Source: Homalodisca vitripennis (Eukaryota; Arthropoda; Insecta; Hemiptera; Cicadellidae). From it: DNA of 64,000 bases. The stretch is from the NCBI RefSeq assembly GCF_021130785.1, contig NW_025776200.1, forward strand, positions 248,001 to 312,000, given 5' to 3'. Numbering within the stretch: position 1 is the stretch's first letter; each line of letters begins with the position of its first letter. The notes beneath the pieces are model-generated. The model was not told where the DNA came from. It did not search any database and saw nothing but the letters and a program-made list of their open reading frames with translations. Shown piece after piece: positions 52,887 to 62,808 of the stretch. A program made the position numbers and the translations under genes.

Positions 52887-53846
52887 TGTCTTGCTAATTA
52901 TAGAGGAACCAGTGGAGGGATGGAAATAAATGGTGTTGTCAAAATATATGAGCGCTCTGACAAAGGTAATATTCCTACACGTTATGTGAATTACTTAGGC
53001 GACGGAGACAGTAAAGACTTTGAGGTTGTAAACAATAGTAAACCGTATGGACCTGATATTACAATACAGAAACTTGAATGTATTGGACATATCCAGAAAC
53101 GTATGGGTGGTAGGCTCCGAAGACTGAAGAAAAAGTACAAGGGTGTAACATTACCCGATGGCAAGCCTTTATCAGGAAAAGGAAGGTTGACTGATAATAT
53201 AATAACAGAGCTACAAACTTATTATGGAACAGCCATTAGACAGAACTGTGATGATGTAGATAAGATGAAACAAGCAGTATGGGTTACTTTTTTTCATAAG
53301 TTGTCTACTGCAGACAAACCTCAGCACGGCCTATGCCCAGCAGGCACAACTTCGTGGTGTAAGTATAATCGAAGTAAAGAATTGAATGTTGAACCACCAT
53401 TACCAAAGAACAATATACCATCTACAATCATGGAAGTAATCAAGCCCATCTATCAAGACTTAGCTAATCCTACCTTGCTAAAAAAATGTGTCCATGGAAA
53501 AACACAAAATCAGAATGAATCATTCAATAATATGATTTGGACGCGAGTTTCAAAAAATAATTTTGTTGGATTAGAAACATTGAAAAATGGAGTGTATGAT
53601 GCTGTTATATGTTATAATGAGGGAGTTTTAGGAAAGGCAAAAGTTATGGAAAAGGTATGTGGAAAATCTGGTGCAAACTGTATTGTGGGACTAAAACGTC
53701 AAGATTTGAAACGGGTCTACGAAGCTGAACAGGCTATGAAAGAAATTGAAAAAAGGGCTCGTGCGGCAAGACTAAATGTAAAAAGAAGACTTCAAGACAA
53801 TGAACAAGTATCCGATGATCCAGACTATGGATATGGTGCTCATTAG
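52886..53846 (+). pseudogene. MULE-3 transposase, C-terminal part (open)
   Basis: From the pogo-2 junction the frame reads CLANYRGTSGGMEINGVVKI, matching CAANYMGSSGGMEVAGLVDI in MULE-1. It then has YVNYLGDGDSKDFEVV (second Asp region), LECIGHIQKRMGGRLRRLKK, HGLCPAGTTSWCKYNRSKEL and KCVHGKTQNQNESFNNMIWT (candidate acidic residue). The C-terminal helix KEIEKRARAARLNVKRRLQD leads to DDPDYGYGAH. No stop or shift in 308 codons. The first catalytic Asp (DGSW) is missing, so it cannot be active alone. Confidence 0.9.
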
Positions 53847-54240
53847 TGGATATAAGTGCGATTATTGTGAGTTATAATCAATAATTTTTTTTTATTTTTG
53901 AATTTCCGAAAGTTGTGTATTTTATTACTTAGGTACCAATATTTCCTAAAGTATTTATTGGTTTTTTATGAAACTTTCACAAGTTATTTATAGTATTATT
54001 AGCAACAATAATAAGCTTTTTCTAGAAGATTTGAATAAATATGAAGTTTTTATAAGAGTTTTCAATTTAATTGTATTGATTTATTTATTTGATATAAAAT
54101 ACATGACATTAAAAAAAACCCATGCTACCAAAACTATTTATATTCCTTATTATTATTTTTAAAGAACTATACGACATCAGGTTAAAATTTCATGAGGTTT
54201 TATGCATTAGTTGCTGAGAAAAGTGTACCACAATATGTGT
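52886..54240 (+). mobile_element. MULE-3, 3' part only
   Basis: Contains the C-terminal 310 codons of a Mutator-like transposase plus about 390 bp of AT-rich 3' sequence. Its 5' half and left terminus are absent from the window. The right end meets LINE-B near 54244 and no inverted terminus could be paired. Confidence 0.7.
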
Positions 54241-54243
54241 AAT

Positions 54244-55269
54244 TTAACATGGGCGAGATAGGCACTGACAGGTCCCCTTAATAGGGGTCATAGCTAATCT
54301 AAATGTTTTTAAAGCTAATCTTCTTTTAGCTACTGCATGAGAGCATTCCTGAGTCCACCAAGCTTTGGGTTTAAATGTAGTTTTTTTCATTATGGGTTTT
54401 ATATCAGGAATATTTTCCTCTACAGCCTGGTAAATAATTTCATATAGATTTTCTATGTTATGATTTAATTCATGTATTTCCAGTTTACTAATTTTCTCTT
54501 TTACGTGTTTAGTATACCCTTTCCAATTGGCTTGTTTATAAGTTTTCATGTTTGGACAATTAGACTGTTGATTTTTTAAATAAACTATAGGCCTATTGGG
54601 GTTATTATTATAATGCTCTTGAAATTGAATGTAAATGGGAAAATGGTCGCTTCCCATAGGGTCATTTCCTACTTTCCAGGTTAGCAGTTGTGCATATAGT
54701 TCTGGAGTTATAAAAGTTAAATCAAGGATAGATTGCCTTTTAAACATGTTGTTTACTGTTGTATAATTGTGATCATTAATTAAAATAAAATTGGAATCAT
54801 TATAGACCTTAAAAATTGAATTGCCCCTTCTGTCGGCTTTAGTACAATTCCAGAAAGGATGATGCGCGTTGAAGTCTCTACCAATTAGAGTATGTCCACT
54901 ATCTTTAGAAAATAATTCGTTGTACCAGAATGCTGGATTTATATGTCTATTGGTGCAATATATGTTATATAGTTTAATAGGAGAACTTAAATTATTAATA
55001 CTTATAGCTAACAATTGTAATATATGATTGTTATATTCTCTAATAATCTTAAAACTTATACTACTATGTATAATAAAGGCTACTCCTCCATAAGAGTCGT
55101 TCCCATCTAGCCTGATTAGTTTATAATTATTGTCAGTTAGCCTATCATTTGCCTGTAACCAGGTTTCTTGTATAAGCGCTATATGAATTTCATTTTGTAT
55201 TAATGTATTAATTACCTCTGGCCACTTAGACTTAAGTGACCGAGCATTCCACTGAATAATATTGATCAT
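54244..55269 (-). CDS. LINE-B AP-like endonuclease domain, open frame
   Basis: 341 codons from ATG 55269 (minus strand), MINIIQWNARSLKSKWPEVI. Exo/endo/phosphatase fold motifs are seen in order: QWNARSL, IALIQETWL, SYGGVAFIIHSS, IKLYNIYCTNRHINPAFWYN, LIGRDFNAHHPFWNC, ILDLTFITPEL and GSDHFPIYIQF. This domain nicks target DNA for LINE insertion. The usual GDFNAHH is GRDFNAHH here, with an extra Arg and the Asp and Asn kept. The last part (KAWWTQECSHAVAKRRLALK) is the linker to RT, after which the frame leaves LINE sequence. Jockey/I-like by motif style; clade not certain. Confidence 0.88.
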   Translation of the reverse strand: MINIIQWNARSLKSKWPEVINTLIQNEIHIALIQETWLQANDRLTDNNYKLIRLDGNDSYGGVAFIIHSSISFKIIREYNNHILQLLAISINNLSSPIKLYNIYCTNRHINPAFWYNELFSKDSGHTLIGRDFNAHHPFWNCTKADRRGNSIFKVYNDSNFILINDHNYTTVNNMFKRQSILDLTFITPELYAQLLTWKVGNDPMGSDHFPIYIQFQEHYNNNPNRPIVYLKNQQSNCPNMKTYKQANWKGYTKHVKEKISKLEIHELNHNIENLYEIIYQAVEENIPDIKPIMKKTTFKPKAWWTQECSHAVAKRRLALKTFRLAMTPIKGTCQCLSRPC

Positions 55270-55417
55270 AATTTTAACTTATTTTTATTTGTTTTTAAGG
55301 TTTGTTTTACCAACTAGCTGTAACGGTCGATTATTGCTTCTATTATTAGGTTTGGCTATTGTTCCTACTGATTGTTTATTGGTTTCAAGGGTGTATTTAA
55401 AACACTCTCTTATTATA

Positions 55418-55742
55418 TCATCCACTTTTTTTGTTTAAAATTTTTTCTTCCTGGATTCGGTTGAGCAACTCATCAACTTTGCTGCGTAATAAAATTTTTT
55501 GTTGTTCCCTATCATTAATCAGGGTTTGATCTGGTAATGAAAGTTTACTTTCAACACTTAGACTTGATTGGCACGATTCCGTTTCTAGATTTCGTATGTT
55601 ATGGTTAGATTTATTTTTATTTATATAAGTATGTTTTGGTTTATTACCATATCTATCTCTATTATTAGGCCTATTACCATATATTTCTGGACTAATATTG
55701 GATTTGTCATCATTATCACTTACCTGTGACATAAGTGGAAGG
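55418..55742 (-). pseudogene. LINE-B ORF1 C-terminal fragment
   Basis: The minus-strand frame reads SQVSDNDDKSNISPEIYGNR, asparagine-rich, then SLPDQTLINDREQQKILLRS and KVDELLNRIQEEKILNKKSG, a likely coiled coil. No zinc knuckle is in the retained part. The stop lies shortly before the endonuclease ORF, the normal ORF1-ORF2 order. Codons beyond about 55742 derive from the pogo-3 end and are not part of the protein. Confidence 0.6.
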
Positions 55743-55744
55743 TA

Positions 55745-58010
55745 GGGGAGACCGGGGGAATCGCGCCACACTGTGCAATGCCGCCACCCCTTGTATTTCA
55801 CCAGTGGTTGTGTGTGGAGGGGGGCTGTGAGTGTTGAACTCTAGCGGGAAACACTGCAATCAGTAGTACAAACGCTTATGGCCGTGCGGTGTGTTGGTGT
55901 AACGTAATAATAACAAATACGGTTTTTAGTGAGAGTCATCTAATTTTGAGTCTTTTGAAGCTAAGAGGTAAGTGACTGTTATCCTTAAGTTAGATAAATC
56001 AGTTATATCTAGTTGAAAAGAGAAACTATTTGGCCATGTTTTCACGTTGTTAGTTGGGAAGTTAGACTATCTACCTTCCCTTAAACAAGCAATCTACGCC
56101 ATTTTGTCTTACTGGGGTTATGCCGCCACATCACTCCGGGGTTGTGCCGCCATCCTTGTGTGGGTGGCGGCATAACCCCGTAAAATCAAAATTTCTTATA
56201 TTGGCCCTACAATTTATTTGTTTTCTTTCTAGATGCCACGTATCCGGAAAAGAATAACTGAAAAGGCTAAATGAACCGAAGAAACGTTAAAACAAGCTGT
56301 CCGGCTGGTTTCAGAGGGAAAATCAGTAAAAAGTGTAGCTGTACAGTTTGCCATTCCAAGGTCAACGTAACGGGACAGACTAAAATCAGAAAAAAACGTG
56401 CGAGCCTTGTATGGGAAGAAAACCTGTGTTTAACAAAGAGCAGGAAAATGAGTTAACAGCCAGAGTAATCGATTTAGCTAACATGTTCTACGGGATAACC
56501 ATAACAGACTTGCGACGGTTGGCGTTTACTGTGGCAGAAGAGCTAAAAATTAGCCACAACTTTAATAAGGAAACCCAGATGGCTGGTGAGGATTGGGTTG
56601 CAGGATTTCGGAAAAGAAATCCTCAGATCAGTTTGCGGAAACCATCTGCTACAAGTCTTAGCCGAGTAATAGGGTTCAACAAACCGGAAGTAGACTTATT
56701 TTTTAAGAACCTCGAAAATCTAATAGACAAACACAAATTTCCAGCCAGTCGAGTCTTCAACATGGACGAAACTGGGATTTCATCCGTTCAGAAGCCTGGC
56801 CACATTCTAGCACCAAAGGGCCAGAAACAAGTTGGTGGAGTAACTAGTTGGGAAAGAGGACGAAACGTCACCGTAGTCTGTGCCTTCAGTGCATCTGGCC
56901 AGTATGTACCCCCGATGTTTATTTTTCCATGGAAAAGAATGACGCCTCTTCTTGAACGCGGTGGACCACCCGGTTCGATTTATGGTTGCCCTCACAACGG
57001 CTGGTCTAATGAGGATCTGTTTTTGGACTGGTTGCAACATTTTAAATCCGTTTGCAAGCCAACTGAAGACGAACCGGTTCTCTTGGTTCTGGACAACCAT
57101 GGGAGCCATATTTCCGTGGACAGCTACACATTCTGCCGCAAGAATCACATTCACATTCTGTCGATACCTCCTCACACATCACACAAGATCCAGCCACTAG
57201 ATGTGTCCTTTTATGCTCCGCTGAAAAGCGCTTTCAAAAAGAAGTGTGACAAGTTTATGAGGGCTAATGTTTATCAGAAAATCACACCCTACGACATTGC
57301 TCACATTTTCAACCAAGCTTATATGAATGTGGCGACCATAGAAAAAGCCATATCAGGCTTTGAAAGCACAGGTATTCATCCAGTAAATCGAGACAAGTTT
57401 AAAGAAGAAGATTTCGTGTCTGAATGGCGTTTAAGAGCACCTGTCATTGAGGACCCAGATGGCGAGGAAAATCTTGAAGAAGAATCTCAAACCAAGCTTA
57501 ACAACAATCTATCTCAGACTCCTGTGAACAACGAATCTAATATAGACCAAAACCAAGTCTCTGAAGAGCCAACAGTTGCTATCAATAAGCAGGATGGTTA
57601 CATAGGGCTGCCAGGACCATCGGAAATGTCAAAGAAAATCACTTTAGAACCAACCTCTAACTGCAGTGGAAGTATTACAGCAGTTATAAATAAGTTTTCA
57701 CCACTCCCGGCTTTTGCAGCTGACCAGATAAAAGGAAATTCTAGGCGGAAAGGCCAGTCATCAATCTTGACATCAACTCCAATGAAAGCAACTCTAGAAG
57801 AAGCTTTAGAAAAAAGGAAACAGAAAGATTTGAAAAAATTTAATTCTGCCAAATGGGCAGCAGCAAAACTATTGACAAGCAAGTTAGACATAGGTCTTTC
57901 GCCTAAAAAGAGACCACGTATTAAGAAAGAAGGGACAAGAAAACCTGGAAGGAAAACTAACGCAAAACGTGGCACCTGTAGACGTCAAAGACTTTAGTAG
58001 TAGTAAATTG
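55745..58010 (+). mobile_element. pogo-3 transposon, right end unresolved
   Basis: The left part starts after TA (55743-55744) with GGGGAGACCGGGGGAATCGC. The word (GGGGTT)(A/G)TGCCGCCA is seen at 55778 (ATGCCGCCACCCC), 56115 and 56142, with an inverted copy GGCGGCATAACCCCG at 56166. These iterons precede the gene (56233-57997). A matching inverted terminus downstream was not found. Confidence 0.72.
56233..57997 (+). pseudogene. pogo-3 transposase, core intact, N-terminus broken
   Basis: ATG 56233 follows TTTTCTTTCTAG. The HTH part (KRITEKAK-stop-TEETLKQ, then VSEGKSVKSVAVQFAIPRST) has in-frame stops at 56271 and about 56371. A frameshift leads into the long frame starting [20 protein letters not shown] at 56411, open for 528 codons. 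It shows [40 protein letters not shown] (first Asp), [40 protein letters not shown] (second Asp), [20 protein letters not shown] (third, D) and a lysine-rich tail ([18 protein letters not shown]) that may be a nuclear localisation signal. The catalytic D-D-D is complete; DNA binding is disabled. Confidence 0.92.
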
Positions 58011-58039
58011 TAGGTTCTAGGACAGAATGTTATCTCTCT

Positions 58040-58255
58040 GCGGGGGGTCCTTATCAGTGATAACCTCTGACCTTTTCCGCATTCCTATGATAAACACGCG
58101 CTAGATAACCCCGACCCCAATTAAAAATCAATTAGATAAGGCTTATCAAAGATAACCTTCGACTTTTTCCGGTTTGGCACGCGCCAGATAACCTTGAGCT
58201 CAATTAAAAAGCATTTTGATACGTCTTATCGGAGATTAGCACGCGCCACTATTGT
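58040..58255. repeat. Direct repeats with CTTATC-GATAACC and GCACGCGCC
   Basis: CTTATCAGTGATAACCTCTG ACC...ACACGCGCTAGATAACCCCGA (from 58050) is repeated as CTTATCAAAGATAACCTTCG...GCACGCGCCAGATAACCTTGA (from 58144). A partial third copy starts near 58225 (CTTATCGGAGATTAGCACGC). The period is roughly 90-100 bp. CTTATCnnnGATAA is itself a short dyad. Owner element unknown; it lies between pogo-3 and LINE-C. Confidence 0.7.
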
Positions 58256-58540
58256 TTACGTTTCGTATCGCGGTCTACTGACCTCAGGTTCACGGACGTC
58301 GATATTATTGTTTTAGACTTACATTTTCTGAAGAAAAATTGAAGTTCTAACAGTGTGGAGAAAAAAAAATGAAAACATCATCATGTCCCACCGGGAAAGA
58401 CGACAACAACCGAGTGGATTTAAGAACGCGCATTCCGAATCGAATTGTAAAAATTGATAATAGTGATTTCCTCAGTGTTTTAAAAATGAAGTTCATTGAA
58501 ATAATTGTATGGTACTTGATGTAAAGAGTAACTCTGATTC

Positions 58541-58542
<2 letters not shown>

Positions 58543-58579
<37 letters not shown>
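58543..58579 (-). other. Poly(A) tail of LINE-C (37 T on + strand)
   Basis: A pure run of 37 T on the plus strand marks the 3' end of the minus-strand LINE-C. The non-coding 3' region extends rightward to about 59036. Target duplication cannot be checked because the 5' end lies outside the window. Confidence 0.9.
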
Positions 58580-58581
<2 letters not shown>

Positions 58582-59036
58582 TAGGGCCATTAAAACACAA
58601 GAGGTTATCAATGGCCTCTAGATTCAAGACAACAGCTCATGTTGTGGCGGTTGTCATTTGTTCGGTAGTACGTATAAGGTCGTCGTGAGAACATTAAATA
58701 AAATAGTTTAAGTCTAAGCAATAACAAAGTATATATACTATATACTAAATAACAATGCAACAAACTCAACAATCAATGTTATTGTCAGAGTGGCTGTAAA
58801 TGGGCCACTATGACAACAATTAAAAACGAAATAATAGGGAAATAGATACTGAATAATATTTTATACAAAACAAGAACATGGTGGAGCATGGCTGTAGGTG
58901 GGCCATCCTGATTTCTAATAGCTTAGGATCTAGGCAACAAGAGTAATAAATCTATTAAATACTAAATAAACAAGCATAATAACCTGGGAACAAAACAACG
59001 TAGGTATCAAAAGTATGGAGGAATAAATAATTAAAA

Positions 59037-62000
59037 TTAGATCTTGCTTACTAGGGAGGATTCTGTTAAAAAGGCGAAGAGCCTCCTCACAACAGTTTCG
59101 TCATCACCTAGCACATCCCTTAACGAAGCTGGCAGATTGATAGCTCGACGGCACCTTGAGTAGCAAGGACAGTCGACCAGCACATGCTTCACTGTAATAA
59201 CAGTGTCGCATGTGGCGCAAATCGGTGGGTCCCCTCGATTCATAAGGAAGCCGTGAGAGAGCAAGTGTGTGGCCAAGACGAAGGCGACACAACACCACCT
59301 CCTCACGCCGACTCCGGCGATGAGCTGTACCCCAAGGTCTTGTGCAGTCTTTGATGATTCTTAGCTTGTTGTTGTAGACCGCCTGCCATTCGGAACTCCA
59401 CATAGCTTTTTAACTTGGCTTTCACCACAGGAGTGATGTCTGATGTCACCATCCGTAAGGTGAATGGTTGGAGCTCCAAAGCTTCCTTTGCTCCTCTGTC
59501 TGCCAGCTCGTTGCCATGGATGCCTACGTGTCGGGAAAACCCAGACAAAAATAACAACCACTCCCTCCGACTGTAGCTTGTGTAGTGAGGACCAGATACT
59601 TCGAAACCAAGATGTTCTTAGAGTACATGTCGCCAATTGCTTGCAGACTACTAAGGAGAGTCACTGCAGATTACCAAACTTTACCAGTTCTTAGACCACG
59701 TAATGTTCAGGGTCTTCTGTATAGCTGTCAGTTCAGCCGTGTAAACAGAGGAGTCGCTGGGGAGTCGGAAACCCGTTATCGTCTACCCGCAGTAACAAAA
59801 GCGCAACCTGTCCTCGGACCATCCTTTGATCCATCTGTGTATAGCACATCGCACGGAGAGAGTTGTTGTAAGATTTGACGGGAATTCTTGATGATATATG
59901 GTGTCTCCGGTGTCGTATGTTTTTTTAAAGGTGGAGAGGCTCAAGATTATTTCTGGTGGAGTTACGGACCAAGGCGGGACATCGCACTGGATGCAACTCC
60001 CTGACCTCGTAATCGGTTAGACCTATCTGAGACTTGTATGATATAGCTCTTACACCAATTTGGTGCAGGGTGCCTCGGTTTTAGTAATGAAAAAACTGAT
60101 CGTGTAGTGAATTGTTTAGGACCCAGTCGTAGGCGGGATTTTGAGGTTTGGACATGAGTGTGTGGACGTAATTCAATGAAAGTTGAACTCTTCTATGACT
60201 AAGCGGAGGCTCTCCTGTTTCGGCATATATACTAATCACAGGGCTAGATCGCAATGCTCCCGTGGCCAGTCTTAGAGAAGAGTTGTGGATTGAGTCTAGC
60301 CATCTTGAGTGCATTAGGTCTCGCTGATCCATAAACCTGACATCCATAGTCCAAGCAGGGAGCGTATCAAGGCCTTTATAGAACCTGAGCATGCAGGTCC
60401 TGTCTGCCCCCAATTCGTCCCACTCAGAGCTCTGATAAGGTTTAGCCGCTTAAGGCATTTAGACTTAAGACTTTTAAGGTGTGAAATCCAGGTAAGGCGG
60501 CGATCGAAGGTTAGGCCTAAGAATTTAATTTCTTCACAAGGCGTTATTCTCTGACCCTTTAAAAAAAAGTGTTGGTTCATCGACTGAGCGCAACCTAGAG
60601 GAACACCATGCACCTCGTTTTTTGGCAGAGGAAAAGGTGAAACCAGTTCTACCGCACCACTTAACAAGGCGATTAATAGTGAGCTGAAGAGCACGCTCCG
60701 TTGTAGACAGCCTTTTTGCTGTAACAAAGATGGCGAAGTCGTCAACGAAGTAGAGAAACAATGTACCGGAGGGGGCGACACATAGAGGCGATATCATTGA
60801 TGGCAATAGCGAACAGAGTACAGCTCAGGACGCTTCTTGCGGAATTCCATTCTCTTGAATGAAAGGGTCAGAAAAGAGTTTTTCCTAGCCTCACTTGAAT
60901 AGATCTATCCATCATAAAACCGTTAATGAACGCCAGCATGTGGTTTCCAATTCCCCAAGATACCAGTGTATTTATGATACCTCTTCTCCAAGCAGTGTCA
61001 TATGCTTTCATTAAGTCAAAGAAAACGGCCAGTATTTGCCTTCTTTGGATGTGAAAGCATTCAGTATGGCCGTTTCCATTGTTATCAAAATGGTCAGTAG
61101 GACGATCTCCCCTGACGAAAGCCACACTGGTGGGGCAGATAGGAGATTATTTTTCTCCAAAAACCAGACGAGTCTCCGATTGACCATGCGTTCGAGGGTC
61201 TTGCAAAGGACTGCTCGTTAGTGAGATAGGTCGATAGCTCCCAGGAGAGAAGTGCTATCCTGGCCCATTTTGTGCAATGCAATAACATGTGATCGACGCC
61301 AAGACACAGGGAATTTGTTTTCTATAAATATTCTATTGTACAGAAGGAGTAAATCATGTTTAAGACCAGCTGGTAGGGTTTCGCAGCATTGCATAATGTA
61401 TGCTATCGGGACCTGGAGCGGAGTTGGAGGTGGCCTTTAGTGAAGAGTTTAGTTCGTGGAGAGTGAAAGGATGATTGAGAGGAGAGTCGTCGTGTAAATT
61501 CAGATTGAGGGGGAGCGATTCTTTTATGGCTTTGAAATTTTTTAAACTCGCGGTCGTAGGGACGATGTTTTTGGAGATTCCCGCAAAGTAGGAGGCAAAC
61601 CTATTTGCGATCGCCTTGGGACTCGGTAACAAAATCATTTCCATGTTTTTAAACCTAAGATGGGGGGTGGGGAGTGATTATTGCACACAGAGCGCAGTTT
61701 TCTCCAAAACGTCTGACACAGGAGTAGTTCGAGTAATGTGGTCGGTAAAGTTTAGCCAAGATTGGCGCCGGACTCAGTCTGAATACTTGTCGAGCCTTCG
61801 CTCTTGATCTCCTGAAACCGCTCAAGATTTGGCTCAGTCGGAAATTTATTAAATATTTTTAAACATTTTCTTCGGTCTTTTAGGGCTTTTGAGCATTCAT
61901 CGGACCACCACGGCACATTGTGCCTCTTTGGTTTCCCCGAAGTTTTGGGAATGCTCTTTTCGGCCGCTAAAACCAGTGATGATGTAAATAACGATGTTGC

Positions 62001-62781
62001 TGCGTTTATATCAGTGTTTTGAATGTTTTCGGTTTGAGAACTTATGCTCTTTTTGAATTCATCCCAATTGGCTTTGTTAATTATCCCATCTCGGAGTCTT
62101 GGTCAACGGCTGGGTAAGGGATTCAATAGCCACAGCAATCGGGGCCATGGTCGCTTCCCGACAGGTCGGAGATAGGATAGGACAGACCAATGGACTCTGG
62201 TGGATAAGGCAGGACTACAGATCGGACAAGTCAATAGCAGACCACGCGCCAGTTCTGGGGCACATATAGGTGGCCGACCCATCGTTGAGGATCACAAGTT
62301 GTAATCCGTCGCACAACCGGCAACCATGTTACCTCGACTCGCTGACCGCAATGGCCGGAACCCCAAGAAAGGTGATGAGCGTTGAAGTCGCCAACAATCA
62401 GAAAGGGAACTGGAAGCTGAGCAATGAGATCACTCAGATCATCGCGTGCCACAACCGGAGGGGCTGGTGGTAAATACAGGGAAGCATATAGTTACTGTAA
62501 TAGGGAGTGATACTGTTACTGCAATTGCTTGAAGATTGGTATTGAGGTTTATCTCTCTGGCATTTAAGGAGGGATACAGTTAGTATCGCAACACCTCCAC
62601 AAGCAATGGCTTGGTAGTAGTCGCGACGAAAAGTGTTGTAGTCCTTTTGATTAAAATGTATGTGTGGAGCTAATTTGGTTTCTTGTAGGCATATTACTAT
62701 TTGGGCCTTTTCGTGTTTATAAGGATCTTTAGGTCTTCTTAGGTGACTTCTCAAACCGTTAATATTCCATTGTAGCAACAT
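59037..62781 (-). pseudogene. LINE-C ORF2: endonuclease-RT-RNase H, frameshifted
   Basis: Reading the minus strand from 62781: MLLQWNINGLRSHLRRPKDP and IVICLQETKLAPH (endonuclease), then VGDFNAHHLSWGSG in the 62231-62452 frame. RT begins with FTLHELNSSLKATSNSAPGP and DSIHYAMLRN (61360-61644). It continues GFRQGRS (61094-61288), AVFFDLMKAYDTAWRRGIIN (motif A, 60868-61125) and YFVDDFAIFVTAKRL (motif C with FVDD, 60534-60806). RNase H is marked by HVGIHGNELADRGAKEALEL (59303-59557). The terminal C-x2-C-x(7)-H-x(4)-C is CATCDTVITVKHVLVDC (59037-59306). At least eight frameshifts or stops separate these, yet catalytic motifs are readable. Confidence 0.9.
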
Positions 62782-62808
62782 GATTTGTTTTTATATTCAA
62801 TCGTATTT

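Larger units (their letters stand above)
54244..55745 (-). mobile_element. LINE-B fragment (ORF1 end plus endonuclease)
   Basis: Minus-strand non-LTR element: the ORF1 C-terminus is at 55418-55742 and the endonuclease is at 54244-55269. RT is missing; the sequence stops at 54244. The upstream end is cut near 55745 by the pogo-3 terminus. Its protein is only distantly similar to LINE-C, so it is a separate family. Confidence 0.82.

Noticed and set aside
56807..57975. Two antisense frames of about 122-125 codons
   Set aside because: They lie opposite the pogo-3 transposase and show no motif of their own.
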